64,000 bases of DNA from Fragilariopsis cylindrus CCMP1102 (Eukaryota > Bacillariophyta > Bacillariophyceae > Bacillariales > Bacillariaceae): assembly GCA_900095095.1 (NCBI GenBank), contig FMBT01000435.1, positions 47,085 through 111,084 on the forward strand. Direction: 5' to 3'. Each line of letters starts with the position of its first letter. Position 1 is the first letter of the stretch. Shown here in pieces: positions 23,873 to 34,560 of the stretch. Made by a program: the position numbers and the translations under genes. The notes beneath the pieces are model-generated. The model saw only the letters and a program-made list of their open reading frames with translations. It made no database searches and was not told the DNA's origin.

Positions 23873-26311
23873 TCATTTTCTTCTCTCAACCAATAACGGT
23901 AAAAGTCCGAGAGAGACAACCATGTTGGTCAATGCACAAATGAGAATTAGATGATCTAAATTGAGAAATCCATTCTCACGAGAAATATTCAAAAATGCAA
24001 CTAATGGTGCTACTGTTAGTGAACCCAATTGATCACCAAAATCGATACAAGATATTAACGTCCCATATTCCATGGCAATCGTTTTGTTGTCATCCACAAT
24101 CGTATGCCCGTTATTGCTACTATTACTGATGATCGCATTGGGTTCGTTGTGTATTACTGTTGCTGGGTATGAATTTGCTTCGTGACGAGACAAGCTGCCG
24201 AGATCTTCGTTGTCGTCGATTATGTCATTATCATCATCATCATCGTTGTTGTTATCAGTGTTACTTGTTGTTGTTGTTGCATGTTTTACCGATGTTGTAG
24301 CTAGGATAACTTCTGGTAGAAAAGCCCATTCGCTAAAGAATGTAGTGACAAACTTGGAGAGTATAGCGATCATGATAACATTTGTATTTACACTACTGGT
24401 AGATGATTTTGAATCATCATTACCATTATGCTGATACTGTCGAAACACAGCGATGTTCAGTAACGATGCGATGGATGCCAATACAACCGTCCCACCCATT
24501 AAAAATAAAAGAGGACGTCCACTACTATACCTCGACCATAATTTGGTATACGACCAAGAAGACAAACTGATTACACCGGCACCGAAAAATGATAACAATT
24601 GTAATAACAATGGTTGGGATTGGAATAATGAATAAAAGAATGATGAAAGGATCATGCTATCACTTGGTATAGCATTGCGTAGTATCAAAAATAATCCAAC
24701 TCGGTGTGACATCTGCCATGAGTTATTACAGTATAGTGCAACTGCAGTAATCGTAATAGCAAAAATAAGCGTTGTTACTAGTACATTCCAAATAAAATGT
24801 GATGTCCATTCAATAATTGGTCCCTTCACAGCAATTGTAACGAGAATAAGTTGCAATAGGACAACCATAATCCAGTTGGATATAACACCGGCGGTATTGG
24901 TAGTAGTAGTGTGATTGCTCTCCGATGACGAACCACTCCTATTATTTCTACAACCAGAAATAGCAACAGAGTTGTTGCTACCATTATTACTGCTGGATGT
25001 TGTACTCAAACTATCTGTTTCATCGGCAATAGCGGCAAGATCTTCTAAGCTTGAATAAGATGGATGACTACTATTCTCCTCGTCATACAATGCGTTTAAT
25101 TCTGTGGCGGGAATAATCGTGCTACTATTTTGCGGTAGTATGATAATACCTGTTGATGATGTTGGAATTTCTGCATAATTGATGTTGTTGTTCTTTATTC
25201 CGTTCTTATTTTGGTAGTATAGATACACCATAATAGCACCCAGTACTTGAATGATAGCTGTAACGATAATAAGAGCATTCGCAACACCTCCACTGAGCTG
25301 TTGCTGTTTATTATTGTTCATTAGGTATCGTTCTAAAAATAACACACATGTAATAAAACTCGCCAAAAATGCACCGATATTACGAGCCGTTGCTGCCTGA
25401 GCTTGAAGTTTAGAAACGATTGCATCATATGTATGTTGATTGTTGTTGTTATTCTGCGCTGATGTTTGATGATTTTCTCGGCGATTGTGACTATTGCTGT
25501 TATTTAGTAGATCGTTATTGTCGTCAATAACGTCGTCGATGACACCACAATTTTCCATTGTGCGAGCATGATCAATTAATGTTAATCCCAAACAAAATTC
25601 AGCCCAAGAATCAGTAACACCACGGATAAATGATATGACAAAAATCCACAGAACTCCACCTTTTGGTATACATGCAAATAAAACAGTAAATACACTATTG
25701 CATGTCAATAGTACACTAAATAATTGTAAATATCTATTGTTGATGATATTGTTGTTATAATAATACGGCTGATGTTGTTGTTGTTGATCATGTCGTTGTC
25801 TTGATTGAGTCGTCGTCATACTTGTACTTGTAAATTTATTACATAGATATGCGTATATCGGTTTAAGTGAATACGGTAAAAATGCAATAGCACCATATGC
25901 AGGTAGATATGGCAATGGAACTTCTACACGTGTATTAACAATATACATTAATGGTAAAGTCAATAATGATAATGTAAGACCATTCAATCCAAAAAGAAAT
26001 TGTAACATAGATGGTAAGTCTGATACTGATGATGTCGTTGTTGTTGATTGTGATATTATTGTATCAGAAGAAGAGGTAACGTTGATTATTGAAGACGAGT
26101 TGTTGTATTGATGATCGTCTGGTTGTGGTGGTACTAAGTCATTATCGTCGTGTTGTTGTTGTTCTTGGATCTGAGACTTTTTGGAAAGCTGGATCTGAGG
26201 CGGAGGACGAGCACGACGACGACGGCTGCTGCTAGTCAACATTAATCCATCGGATTCCGTTTCATCGTCGTTGATAATACTACCGAAAGATCTGTCATGA
26301 TTGTTGTCCAT
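23873..26311 (-). CDS. BT1-type (folate-biopterin) membrane transporter
   Basis: An 812-residue polytopic protein in one exon. After a low-complexity cytosolic N-terminus, the first spans include LFGLNGLTLSLLTLPLMYIV and YGAIAFLPYSLKPIYAYLC; the SLKP motif after the second span is characteristic of the BT1 branch of the major facilitator superfamily. About ten to twelve spans follow, separated by an N/S-rich loop of more than 100 residues in the middle and a D/N-rich loop before the last spans, which end in ICALTNMVVSLGLLPLL. Family members move folates, pterins or related solutes across the plasma, plastid or other membranes; the substrate here cannot be told. No plastid-type presequence is visible. 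No frame break. Confidence 0.82.
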   Translation of the reverse strand: MDNNHDRSFGSIINDDETESDGLMLTSSSRRRRARPPPQIQLSKKSQIQEQQQHDDNDLVPPQPDDHQYNNSSSIINVTSSSDTIISQSTTTTSSVSDLPSMLQFLFGLNGLTLSLLTLPLMYIVNTRVEVPLPYLPAYGAIAFLPYSLKPIYAYLCNKFTSTSMTTTQSRQRHDQQQQHQPYYYNNNIINNRYLQLFSVLLTCNSVFTVLFACIPKGGVLWIFVISFIRGVTDSWAEFCLGLTLIDHARTMENCGVIDDVIDDNNDLLNNSNSHNRRENHQTSAQNNNNNQHTYDAIVSKLQAQAATARNIGAFLASFITCVLFLERYLMNNNKQQQLSGGVANALIIVTAIIQVLGAIMVYLYYQNKNGIKNNNINYAEIPTSSTGIIILPQNSSTIIPATELNALYDEENSSHPSYSSLEDLAAIADETDSLSTTSSSNNGSNNSVAISGCRNNRSGSSSESNHTTTTNTAGVISNWIMVVLLQLILVTIAVKGPIIEWTSHFIWNVLVTTLIFAITITAVALYCNNSWQMSHRVGLFLILRNAIPSDSMILSSFFYSLFQSQPLLLQLLSFFGAGVISLSSWSYTKLWSRYSSGRPLLFLMGGTVVLASIASLLNIAVFRQYQHNGNDDSKSSTSSVNTNVIMIAILSKFVTTFFSEWAFLPEVILATTSVKHATTTTSNTDNNNDDDDDNDIIDDNEDLGSLSRHEANSYPATVIHNEPNAIISNSSNNGHTIVDDNKTIAMEYGTLISCIDFGDQLGSLTVAPLVAFLNISRENGFLNLDHLILICALTNMVVSLGLLPLLVERRK

Positions 26312-26999
26312 AATCTAATACAATACGATACAATGTATTAGTAGATAGTTTCAAAAAGGGGGGTTTTACAGAGACGTTACGCTGTTTTGGAATTTTCTTC
26401 ACCTCTTCAAGACAAGCAATATATGTCGTTTTTTTCGACTGCGTGAAGCGTTCAAATTTCTGATCTAATCACTTTCTCTGACCTGCTCTCATTATAATGT
26501 TCATAGACAAACCCAGAAGAAATGGTTTCAGGGATTGTGTATGCCGTTGTCGTCATAGTCGACAAAAAAAATTAGAGCAAAAAGACGCAAAGATGGGAAA
26601 GATGAAAAGATAAAAAGATAAAAAAACGAAACACGTTCTTCGAGCACAAATTGTCTTCTCACAAATTTTTACGGTCAAACGTGCGTGCTTTGAAGTACGA
26701 ATGAATAAAAATCGTCATCAATCAATCGAGTCGAGTGAGACAAGATTTATTTTCAAGTCACGATCAAGTCGTCATCATTCAACATACCGCTTACTCATCT
26801 TACTTTTTTTTGCGTGAACTAAAAGCCACGTAAATTTGTGCGATGAATTTTTTACTCGCATACTAGCTGTTAGACACTTCATACGTGTATTAAAGACTAC
26901 CTACCATCGTCAAATCCCTTTAGTACAGTAACTGCTACAAACAATAATACTTCAAACCAAGTAAATTATTTCCGTCAACCAAAAAATAATACTAGTACC
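26312..26999. promoter_or_regulatory. Head-to-head promoter region of the transporter and eS6
   Basis: About 690 bases of AT-rich DNA without coding potential. It carries CGAGTCGAGTGAG at 26727-26739, the reverse complement of the CTCACTCGACTCG element seen near 50035. Confidence 0.45.
26727..26739. promoter_or_regulatory. CTCACTCG-type promoter element (reverse orientation)
   Basis: CGAGTCGAGTGAG lies about 260 bases before the eS6 start. Its reverse complement CTCACTCGACTCG is found exactly in the NCAPD2/TFIIH promoter region. Confidence 0.4.
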
Positions 27000-28086
27000 A
27001 TGAAGGTAAGGAATTTCTTATCGCTAGCTTAATGGGATCGTTGTGTTTGACTTAGTTGTGTAGTAGAGAGGACAACGTTGTTCGTAAAACGAATAGCGTC
27101 TGAGAACGTGTACAACAACAACAAATAGAAGTTGCGTGACCGACGTGATATCATCATCGCCTGTAGTAATGTGGTTTCTCATTAAGGCCTTTGTTAGAAG
27201 GACACAAACAAACGGGAATCTTGAGTCAAGACTCTGTCCCTATTCTGTAGTTGCTCTTAGGAGATGTCCAGATTATGTTTTCTCCCGTAGCGAAGTTCTC
27301 TTTTTCTCACTCCGAACACCTTTTATTTTATTTTTCTCCTCTTCAAAATAGATTAATATGGCCTGCCCTAGCACGGGGATGCAAAAAGTCATCGAAATTG
27401 ATGATGAAAAGCGTCTTCAATCATTATATGAACGTCGTATGGCACAAGAAATTGATGGAGCCATCATGGGTGAAGAATTTGATGGTTATATTTTCCGTAT
27501 TTCTGGTGGTAATGATAAACAAGGTTTTCCTATGCGTCAAGGTGTCTTAACTAATACTCGTGTACGACTTTTAATGTCAAAGGGTGCTAAGGCATACCGT
27601 CCACGTCGTGTTGGTGAACGTAAACGAAAATCTGTCCGAGGATGTATTGTTGGACAAGATATTGCTGTTTTGAACTTAGTTGTGACACAAGTTGGTGCCA
27701 ATACTGTTGAGGGATTAACAAATGATAGTGTACCACGTCGTTTAGGTCCAAAGCGTGCCAATAACATCCGTAAGTTATTTAACTTAACTAAGGATGATGA
27801 TGTTCGTAAGTATGTTATCCAACGTGCATTTACATCCAAGAAGGGAAAGTCCCGACGTAAGGCACCTAAAATCCAACGTTTAGTTACACCATTGACTTTA
27901 CAACGAAAGCGTGCACGTAAGGCAGAAAAGCTCAACAGTGTCTTAAGAAACAAGGAAGACGCTGCTGCATACAAGAAGTTGATTGCACAAAGAAATGTTG
28001 AAAAGAAAGAAACAAAGCGTTCTCTTATCTCCAAGCGAAGATCATCCAGAAAATCTGCCAAGATCACTGCTGAACAAACCAAATAA
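27000..28086 (+). CDS. RPS6: 40S ribosomal protein eS6
   Basis: A small-subunit ribosomal protein of 246 residues, close to the family's usual length of about 249. Exon 1 codes only for Met-Lys (27000-27005); exon 2 begins at 27352 with Ile-Asn and gives [17 protein letters not shown], as expected for eS6. Diagnostic segments are [58 protein letters not shown] and [10 protein letters not shown]. The C-terminus is Lys/Arg/Ser-rich ([14 protein letters not shown]), comparable to the phosphorylated tail of animal and plant eS6. The splice sites are AAG/GTAAGG and AAAATAG. The gene has no frame break, unlike several neighbours. A shorter start at 27358 would lose the conserved N-terminus. Confidence 0.97.
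27006..27351 (+). other. Intron of eS6, after only two codons
   Basis: 346 bases, phase 0, with a pyrimidine-rich 3' end (TTTTCTCCTCTTCAAAATAG). I looked for snoRNA C and D boxes in it and saw none. Confidence 0.9.
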
Positions 28087-28968
28087 ACAATAAACACCCC
28101 TATTAAATAAAGTTATAAAATCATACTGTTATATACGATCTCTTTATGTCTTTGCTATTCATTCCACTTAAAGAAGTGTCTTCAGAACTTATCGCCCATT
28201 ACCATATATGATAGAAAAGACGCTACGCAACATTTGCATTAAACTTCTTGAAATGGTTGTGTAGTGTTTGGATTGTGTTGGTAAGAAGGACGCTTAGTAG
28301 TATTATATATTATACACACCCGTCTAATACTACAATTAATTGTAGAAGCCACTCATCACCAATCGTAACTGTTCTTTCCTTGCAGTACGGAAAGATGCTG
28401 CATCGACTAGATTTTTCTTCCCTTCATGCCTTCCGCCCTATCTCCTTTTGGCCTTAACACAACTACCGTGGCGACGCATGTGGGTTATTGACTAACACCA
28501 AAAGAAAACAAAACAAGACAATTGTACCTTGACTTTATAACTCTTTGCTGTGGCGAGGTGAGTGAGTGATTCTCAAGTAAAAAGTTAGTCTAATTTCTCT
28601 GTATTCACAGAATGTGTGGTAAGATAAAGCGACCACTTGTTTCATACTACAACAATATAGTACATGCAAGTACATCTACTGTAATCTAATAAAATTATTC
28701 ATCTGTGACACAACGAGACCAACAATAACAAGAAGGATTGAAAATGATAACCTTCGACTATGGTATCCTATATATCATTAATTTTGTTTTTGCATTATTT
28801 CTTGGCAACGTACGTAATGAATATTCAGTTTTCTACATTAATGTCACCAAGACATCGTGTTGTCTGCCGATACGATACGTAGTGTCGATGACGAAACACG
28901 AAGACAAACAACAGCCTTCTTTATTATTTATTGACACCATGCCTTTCTTTCTTCTATCTTTTCTTCTT
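28087..28968. other. Tail-to-tail spacer between eS6 and SmD2
   Basis: About 880 bases, AT-rich, holding both 3' untranslated regions. The short open frames in it have no family resemblance and no codon bias that I can see. Confidence 0.5.
28106..28111 (+). terminator. AATAAA polyadenylation-type signal after eS6
   Basis: AATAAA lies 20 bases after the stop codon. Whether diatoms use this hexamer strictly is uncertain. Confidence 0.4.
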
Positions 28969-29662
28969 TTATTGAGCAGTCTCTCCCTCAGCTACAGCAG
29001 CGACAGCTTTTTGTTGTTGTTCTGCCAATGCTGCTGGATTACTGACAATAATAATAACAGAATCACCCCTTAAAAACATTTTACTAACATATCGATCTTT
29101 ATTAACAGCTGTACCACGATTGTTTTTCTTCCCACCTTTGGAATTTTCTGTCCACATCTCTTTTACATCTTCTAGTAGTCTATATAACATGTATACAAGT
29201 AAGTTTAGTAGATAATTGTGCGGATTGTATGTTTGAATTTTGCGAATATTCATTAGATCAGTTTCGATTTTTCGGTGCAGCGAAGAAGTAGATAGAGATA
29301 GAGAGCGAAAACAATTGTCCCACGAAGAAGAAGGCATTATTAGTAATCAAATTCTGAAAGCGATGGGAGCGATAACGACAATGAGCGGTTCAAAAAACAA
29401 AAGGCCACGTAAAACCACGAAGATTTCCCTTAAAAGTAAAACAAATATGAATGGTCGATGATTTATTTATTTTCTTGTTTCCTTCTTAATTTACTTACAG
29501 ATTCATGTGTCGATCGTATGCTTTCACTCGACCTAATAGTTTATGATTATTTCGTACATTAACTAATACTTGAGTATTTCCTTTTACAGCTTTCCATAAT
29601 ACACTAAATGGACCAGATTTAAGGTCGACATTAGTATTATTCTCAGGTTCTTCTCCGCTCAT
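28969..29662 (-). CDS. SNRPD2: Small nuclear ribonucleoprotein Sm D2
   Basis: A core component of the heptameric Sm ring on spliceosomal U snRNAs. Exon 1 (29662-29499) and exon 2 (29179-28969) join in phase 2 to give 124 residues. The Sm1 motif is present as [19 protein letters not shown] with [18 protein letters not shown], and the Sm2 motif as [20 protein letters not shown], separated by the D2-type KEMWTE segment. The match to human SmD2 is close at both exons, and the junction codon gives Leu in the expected place. The C-terminus is a short Q/A-rich tail. The upstream gene on the other strand shares its promoter. No frame break. Confidence 0.96.
29180..29498 (-). other. Intron of SmD2
   Basis: 319 bases, donor CT/GTAAGT, acceptor TATATAG, phase 2. 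It splits the conserved loop between the RHMNL and [10 protein letters not shown] segments. Confidence 0.9.
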
Positions 29663-30109
29663 TGTTATTGTTCTTATTTATTATTATTATCTGTTGAATA
29701 TATGATGATCGATGAATTCCCGGATGTATGTGCTGTTAGTGTTTTTCTTTCTTTATACGTATTATCGTTTCTGCGTTCGCTGTGCTTTGTTGTTTAGCAA
29801 TTAAAGAAGTTATCGTTACTTTGTGTTGTACAATTGTTATTACCCCCGTAGATGCTGATAATCCTGGTAGTCAAGTGTATTGTCTAACTCAAATATGTGT
29901 GAAAAGGAAAGCTTGTATCGTTGTTATTGTTGTTTTTGTTGTGGTTGTTGCTAGCGATACGAGATTTAGGGGAGGGGCAGGGGGAAGTTGATTTTAATTT
30001 TGGTGCGCGCAAAAAGTCAAAATCAAACATACCTCAAATTTTGGTCTCAAGTTTTATCTTGTTCCACAATCAACAAGTAGATCATGTATAGTCATTTTTT
30101 AAGATAACT
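29663..30109. promoter_or_regulatory. Head-to-head promoter region of SmD2 and the LRR gene
   Basis: About 450 bases without coding sequence, containing a GTT-rich tract (TTGTTATTGTTGTTTTTGTTG near 29920) and no motif that I can name. Confidence 0.4.
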
Positions 30110-31453
30110 ATGGCAACAATGATGAGCAAATCTGTGGCGGATGATGGTCAATTAAGAGATGTTTTGGAAGACACACCCGAATCCGATAGAGGAAAATTGT
30201 TATCCTTCTGTCTCAAATATATTCCAATTGAAATGAATTTCATCGAGGGAATCGTTTTTATATCCGCTTTAACGAAAATGAGATTACTGGAGATTGATAA
30301 TGTAGAGAGGAATCGCAGACATATAAGACATATCCCAAATCAAACCCAAGACTTGAAGGAACGACGCTGTGTTATTCGTATGGAGGTATATTCGTCATAT
30401 TGTTCATTTGATGATGATGGTCGGATTATTAGATTGGAATTGCGTAGTTATATTAATGCAATTAATGCAATTGATTTCCCTTTCCCAGAAAATATCGGAC
30501 GTATTGATGTCCCAGCGATTATTGGGCGTCTTGAAAGATTAACAGATCTTAAGGTATTTAAACCTCGATCACTTCCTGCCGATGAACTTTCCAAGTTATC
30601 CCAATTTCGTACTCTTGAATTGTTTGATTGCTCTTCTGTTATTTTTGAATATTTTCCCATTCAAATGAAGCTACGTCATCTCAAGAAACTTCGAGTTGCG
30701 AATTTTCAGATCGAATTCGTATCCGTATCATCACCATTCCTAACATGGATGACGAGTCAGTTACCAAGTTTAGAAGTACTTGATTTTGTAAGAATGAAAA
30801 AGAATGAAACCAATTTTATTGTCGATCATCTCGTCACCAACGACGTCATATGCTTTCAAGAAAGTCTAAAATATCTTGGGGTGCAAAATTGCCAAGTGGA
30901 TGAGAATATTTTCGAAACTATTATGTTTAAGATATGTCCAAAGTTTGAAAAGTTGTCCGAATTACGTTTTCACTACAATCAGATTAAAACCATCCAAAAT
31001 ATTGTGAATAAAATCGAGAACAATGATACTACGGAGTTTGTTCCTTTGAAGTCATTGCGCATTTTGAACCTCCGCTTAAATCCAATATTTGAAAAGATGA
31101 GGGAAGAAGATCCAAAGGAGAAGACGGCTATGCTGAAATTCCTTCAATCCTACGACAGTATTTGCAACATTGGTGGTTACATAAAACAACACTATGATTC
31201 CGACATCGAATATGCTTTGAATATCAATCATGCTGGACGTAAGCGCATCGTTGAAGCAAGTGCTCTTAGTGCCAATGGACGATCTCTTCATTTTCCCCTT
31301 TCAATGTGGCCTATAGTTTTAGAGCGTGCATACGAAAATTCTTTTCAAATCTACTGCATTGAATATCACACCGACGACATTAAAAATCAAAATAGGAGTG
31401 CAGATGGTGTATATGATGTATTCCGTTATGGATTTGCTGGTCGTCACGATTGA
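30110..31453 (+). CDS. Leucine-rich repeat protein of a diatom-type family
   Basis: A 447-residue soluble protein in one exon. The central part holds irregular leucine-rich repeats, for example LERLTDLKVFKPRSLP, LSQFRTLELFDCS, LRHLKKLRVANFQI, LPSLEVLDFVRM, LKYLGVQNCQV, LSELRFHYNQIKTI and LKSLRILNLRLNPI. No kinase, membrane span or signal peptide is seen. The C-terminus has LHFPLSMWPIVLERAY, which I associate from memory with a large family of diatom LRR proteins of unknown role. The fold implies a protein-binding surface. No frame break. The start is the first ATG after an upstream stop. Confidence 0.8.
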   Translation: MATMMSKSVADDGQLRDVLEDTPESDRGKLLSFCLKYIPIEMNFIEGIVFISALTKMRLLEIDNVERNRRHIRHIPNQTQDLKERRCVIRMEVYSSYCSFDDDGRIIRLELRSYINAINAIDFPFPENIGRIDVPAIIGRLERLTDLKVFKPRSLPADELSKLSQFRTLELFDCSSVIFEYFPIQMKLRHLKKLRVANFQIEFVSVSSPFLTWMTSQLPSLEVLDFVRMKKNETNFIVDHLVTNDVICFQESLKYLGVQNCQVDENIFETIMFKICPKFEKLSELRFHYNQIKTIQNIVNKIENNDTTEFVPLKSLRILNLRLNPIFEKMREEDPKEKTAMLKFLQSYDSICNIGGYIKQHYDSDIEYALNINHAGRKRIVEASALSANGRSLHFPLSMWPIVLERAYENSFQIYCIEYHTDDIKNQNRSADGVYDVFRYGFAGRHD

Positions 31454-31798
31454 TTGGAGGAGTTTTGGCTCATGATGGTAATAAGGCGGTGATGAGATTT
31501 CATGAGATGCGTATTACCTGTATGGAAAAATTCTACATTGCAAATACTATTCTGATATTTTGTAACATGGATATTTGAACCATATATATAACTATAACTA
31601 TATTGACCTACCATAATTTAGATTAGAAAGAATACGTATCTAAATGTTATTTTCTGGTGCTATAATTATTGTTGTTATCGTTGTTTGTTCGTCGTCTCAC
31701 GAAAAAACACACATCACTTCATGGATGTCCCCCGTCCTCTTTTGAAGAACTAACAAGGTCAAGTTACTGCTACGTATTGTACTCAAAGATCTTAAATT
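31454..31798. other. Tail-to-tail spacer
   Basis: About 345 bases between convergent stops, AT-rich. Nothing beyond presumed 3' untranslated regions is seen. Confidence 0.4.
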
Positions 31799-32895
31799 TT
31801 AGTCGGAATTATCCGATGACGACGAGGATCCATATCCACCTAACAAACTTGCTAGTCCATCCTCTTTACTAGCTGTTGTAGTTTTAGTTGCAGTAGTAGC
31901 GGTCGTCGTCGTCGAAGTAACATTATTGTCTTCTTTCTTTTGTTTTTTCTTATTAGTAGTAGTATTCTTTGCTGTTGTTGATATGATTTTTTTCCTTTTC
32001 AGTTTGATTTTTGGACGAATCATCGTAGCAACAGTCATATCATTCTTCTTTTTATTATTATTATTTTGTTGAATTGATTCTATATCCTTTTTTCTCTTTT
32101 CTTCTTCTCGTTTTTCATCGTCTTCATTTAAACGCATAATAGTAGTAGCAGTAGTATTAGTAGTAGATTTCTTTGCTACTATGTCACCATCACTATTATT
32201 ATAATTTTGTTGCTGCTGTTGTTGTATCTTTTTTCGACCAAATTGTATAGATTTGACTAAATTTTCTTCGTCTGTTGTTATACCATGTTCATTCAGTTCT
32301 ACTTCCTTATCCCCATCCAGTCTACTTGTAGTTTCTTCTTTATTCGCATGACGTGAATCTAATACTGCATTAATATCAGTTAATTGACCAATGTGCTTAC
32401 GATTCATTGCACGTATTTCTTCTAAATCATCTAATTCTTGCATTTCGCGTTGACTATCTAATACACGATTCTCTAATGCCTTCATTGGATCCTCTTTTTC
32501 ATCTTGTTCTTTTTCCTCGAGAGTTTCTTCTTCTTTTTTTTCTTTATCTTTATATACCTCGTAGTTCCGTGTACCACCATTTTCCATTTCATAGTCAGTA
32601 TTCTGGGGATCGGTTAAAAATGATATTGTTCGCGAACACAATGTACATTTAATATAAAATCGAAAACGTTGTATACCCAAATATCGACCATCCGGACCAC
32701 CCATTGGTTCCTTCTTGGAATTAAATTTTGTACCACGATAAAGGAATGTCATACATGTGCTACATTGGACACTAAATGGCAACATCATCCGAACTGGAAC
32801 AGTACCATCCTTCTTAGATAATTTTTTACCTCGTGGTATCAATGATGGATCAAAATCTGATGGAAAATACTTATTTAAACTTTACGTTCACCCAT
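31799..32895 (-). CDS. YJU2: Splicing factor YJU2 (CWC16/CCDC94 family), one frame break near the start
   Basis: A spliceosome factor that acts at the first catalytic step of pre-mRNA splicing. Allowing for one missing base it has 365 residues. The start MGERKV at 32895 is the conserved start of the family. The frame then breaks at a run of three A on the plus strand (32877-32879) and resumes as LNKYFPSDFDP, again the conserved sequence. The zinc-binding pairs CSTC and CTLC, the KFNSKKE segment, RFRFYIKC, TDPQNTDYEMENGGTRNY and DPMKALENR all match the family. The C-terminal half is charged low complexity, ending in a Ser/Asp tail. Because this gene is essential in yeast and animals and only one base is missing, a sequence error is more likely than inactivation. 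Confidence 0.93.
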
Positions 32896-33654
32896 TTTGA
32901 CTTATTGTTTGTAATTTTATGATTTTTTTGATTAATTCTTAGTTGCTGAAAGACTCAGATAAGAAGTACCTACGGCTAGTATTCTTGGTAATATTAATGC
33001 CAATGCACATATGCTTGTTTCGTATGGAGTTAGTTATGACTAGGATGATTGCTGATATTGCAAAGTAGTACAGTATCGTTTGTAATGAAATGGTTTGTTT
33101 GTTAGTTGTGTTTATGTTGTTGTGATGTTGTTTGTTGTTCTTGGGTTGTTTGTTGCTATGTTTCTGTTTACGGGACTGAATTCGATCACGGATCACATGG
33201 AATGTTTCAAAGTTCTACAAAAAGCGTATCGAAACCGTCAGGAGCAAAAAGAAAAATAAGAACATAGGAATGCATAGAGTTTGATTGACGTCTTAGAACA
33301 AACTAGCACATTTCTAGTTGGAATTGAAAACGCTGACGACCAAACAAGCGATACTACCACTTGGGAGGAAATTGGAGCAAAACAAACATTCTATACATTG
33401 ACTACATGGCTAGAATTGGAGAACCATGGTTTCCCGTGGAAATTATACCAGGATATTCATCCGATGATATCGGGAAAGCATATCATTGTCCATCATCTTC
33501 ATGAAGGAGACGCGGCCAAAAACTCTCTACCAACTGCAATGGTAAACTATATCTCATCTTTATCATCTTACTTCGTCTAGTATGGATCAAATTGTTTCTG
33601 CGTATTTATCATTATTTTCCCGGTGCGTGACGAGTACTATTACAGTACATTGCA
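32896..33654. other. Spacer with one doubtful open frame
   Basis: About 760 bases between the YJU2 start and the OsmC-like gene. At 33278-33580 on the plus strand a frame of about 100 codons has varied composition (TWLELENHGFPWKLYQDIHP) but no ATG near its beginning. It could be an exon, a gene remnant or chance. A potential donor (ATG/GTAAAC) lies at 33542. Confidence 0.25.
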
Positions 33655-34560
33655 TCATGCTCGTAATTGAATCCAATCAACATCAATAGTACATCCACTT
33701 GATAGAATCATATTTGCAATAGGACATCTTACTTCTGTTTGTTCCTTCAATAGTTCAAATTCATCTGTTGTTAGTAACAATTCTTGTTTTTCATCACCTG
33801 ATTCTGGTGATTTTGATTTTGATTTTATATACACTTGTATTGTTCCCGTAATAGATAATATTCGTGATGGAATTTCCGGTATTTCATTGATAGGTAATTG
33901 TAATGAACCACGTTCATTACGAATAGCAACAATGTTATGAAATCCTAATTTTTCAATAATAATTCTTTGTTTTCGTGTATTACTATTATTATTTACTATT
34001 TGTCGTCCAACATACATAATTGTTGCTTGAGTACATCCCATCCATGATGATAATAACATTTCAACAGGTTGTGGTGCTGTATCTTGTCCACCCATTGTTT
34101 TTGGTATATCAGTTTCTATATGATGACCTGTATTTGTTTTTATTTCAACTTTAGTACCATAACCAATACCATTAAGATTGTACGATTTTATATTATTATT
34201 GTCAGTAATACGCTCTACTTCATCGTCACGAGTGTCGTCAATAGCAGCAGCACTAAAAGTAGTAGTACTTGTAGCAAAACGTTGGTGGCAGCGACCGCGG
34301 AGTTGTTCTCCTCCAGTAGCCGTACTTGTCCTACTAATCCTCGAAGTCGCAGAGAGAAGTCGTCGCCCACAAGATCTCAACAAGCATGCTGTTGTTGGTG
34401 ACATCATGCCTGATTCTTGGGATGGTGAAAATGCACTGGTTGTTATTGTAGTCGATGAAGGTGCAAGTAATAATAATAGTAGTAGTAGTAGTAGCGCGAC
34501 AGCGACGGAATTATTATGATAGTATGTTATTGAAATGGAAGATGATGCTGACGCTTTCAT
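33655..34560 (-). CDS. Plastid-targeted OsmC-like protein
   Basis: A 301-residue member of the OsmC/Ohr superfamily, whose best-known members reduce organic hydroperoxides with two cysteines. The cysteines are visible in SSWMGCTQATIMY and in TEVRCPIANMI, at the usual spacing. The preceding GGQDTAPQPVEMLL is also typical. The N-terminus has a leucine-rich signal peptide followed by TTSAFSPS, matching the diatom plastid-import motif with Phe after cleavage, and then an Arg/Ser-rich transit peptide. It is thus probably a stromal protein. The OsmC branch has diverse substrates, so a peroxidase role is likely but not certain. One exon, no frame break. It shares a promoter region with the ABC transporter gene. 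Confidence 0.87.
   Translation of the reverse strand: MKASASSSISITYYHNNSVAVALLLLLLLLLLAPSSTTITTSAFSPSQESGMMSPTTACLLRSCGRRLLSATSRISRTSTATGGEQLRGRCHQRFATSTTTFSAAAIDDTRDDEVERITDNNNIKSYNLNGIGYGTKVEIKTNTGHHIETDIPKTMGGQDTAPQPVEMLLSSWMGCTQATIMYVGRQIVNNNSNTRKQRIIIEKLGFHNIVAIRNERGSLQLPINEIPEIPSRILSITGTIQVYIKSKSKSPESGDEKQELLLTTDEFELLKEQTEVRCPIANMILSSGCTIDVDWIQLRA

Noticed and set aside
23873-26311. Plastid targeting of the BT1-type transporter
   Set aside because: The N-terminus is a soluble low-complexity region with no signal peptide or A-F cleavage motif.
27006-27351. snoRNA inside the eS6 intron
   Set aside because: Introns of ribosomal protein genes often host snoRNAs, but I found no TGATGA-like C box with a CTGA D box and terminal pairing.
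28738-29073. Plus-strand frame overlapping the SmD2 gene
   Set aside because: It overlaps SmD2 exon 2 antisense and consists of Leu/Ser low complexity; SmD2 is certain.
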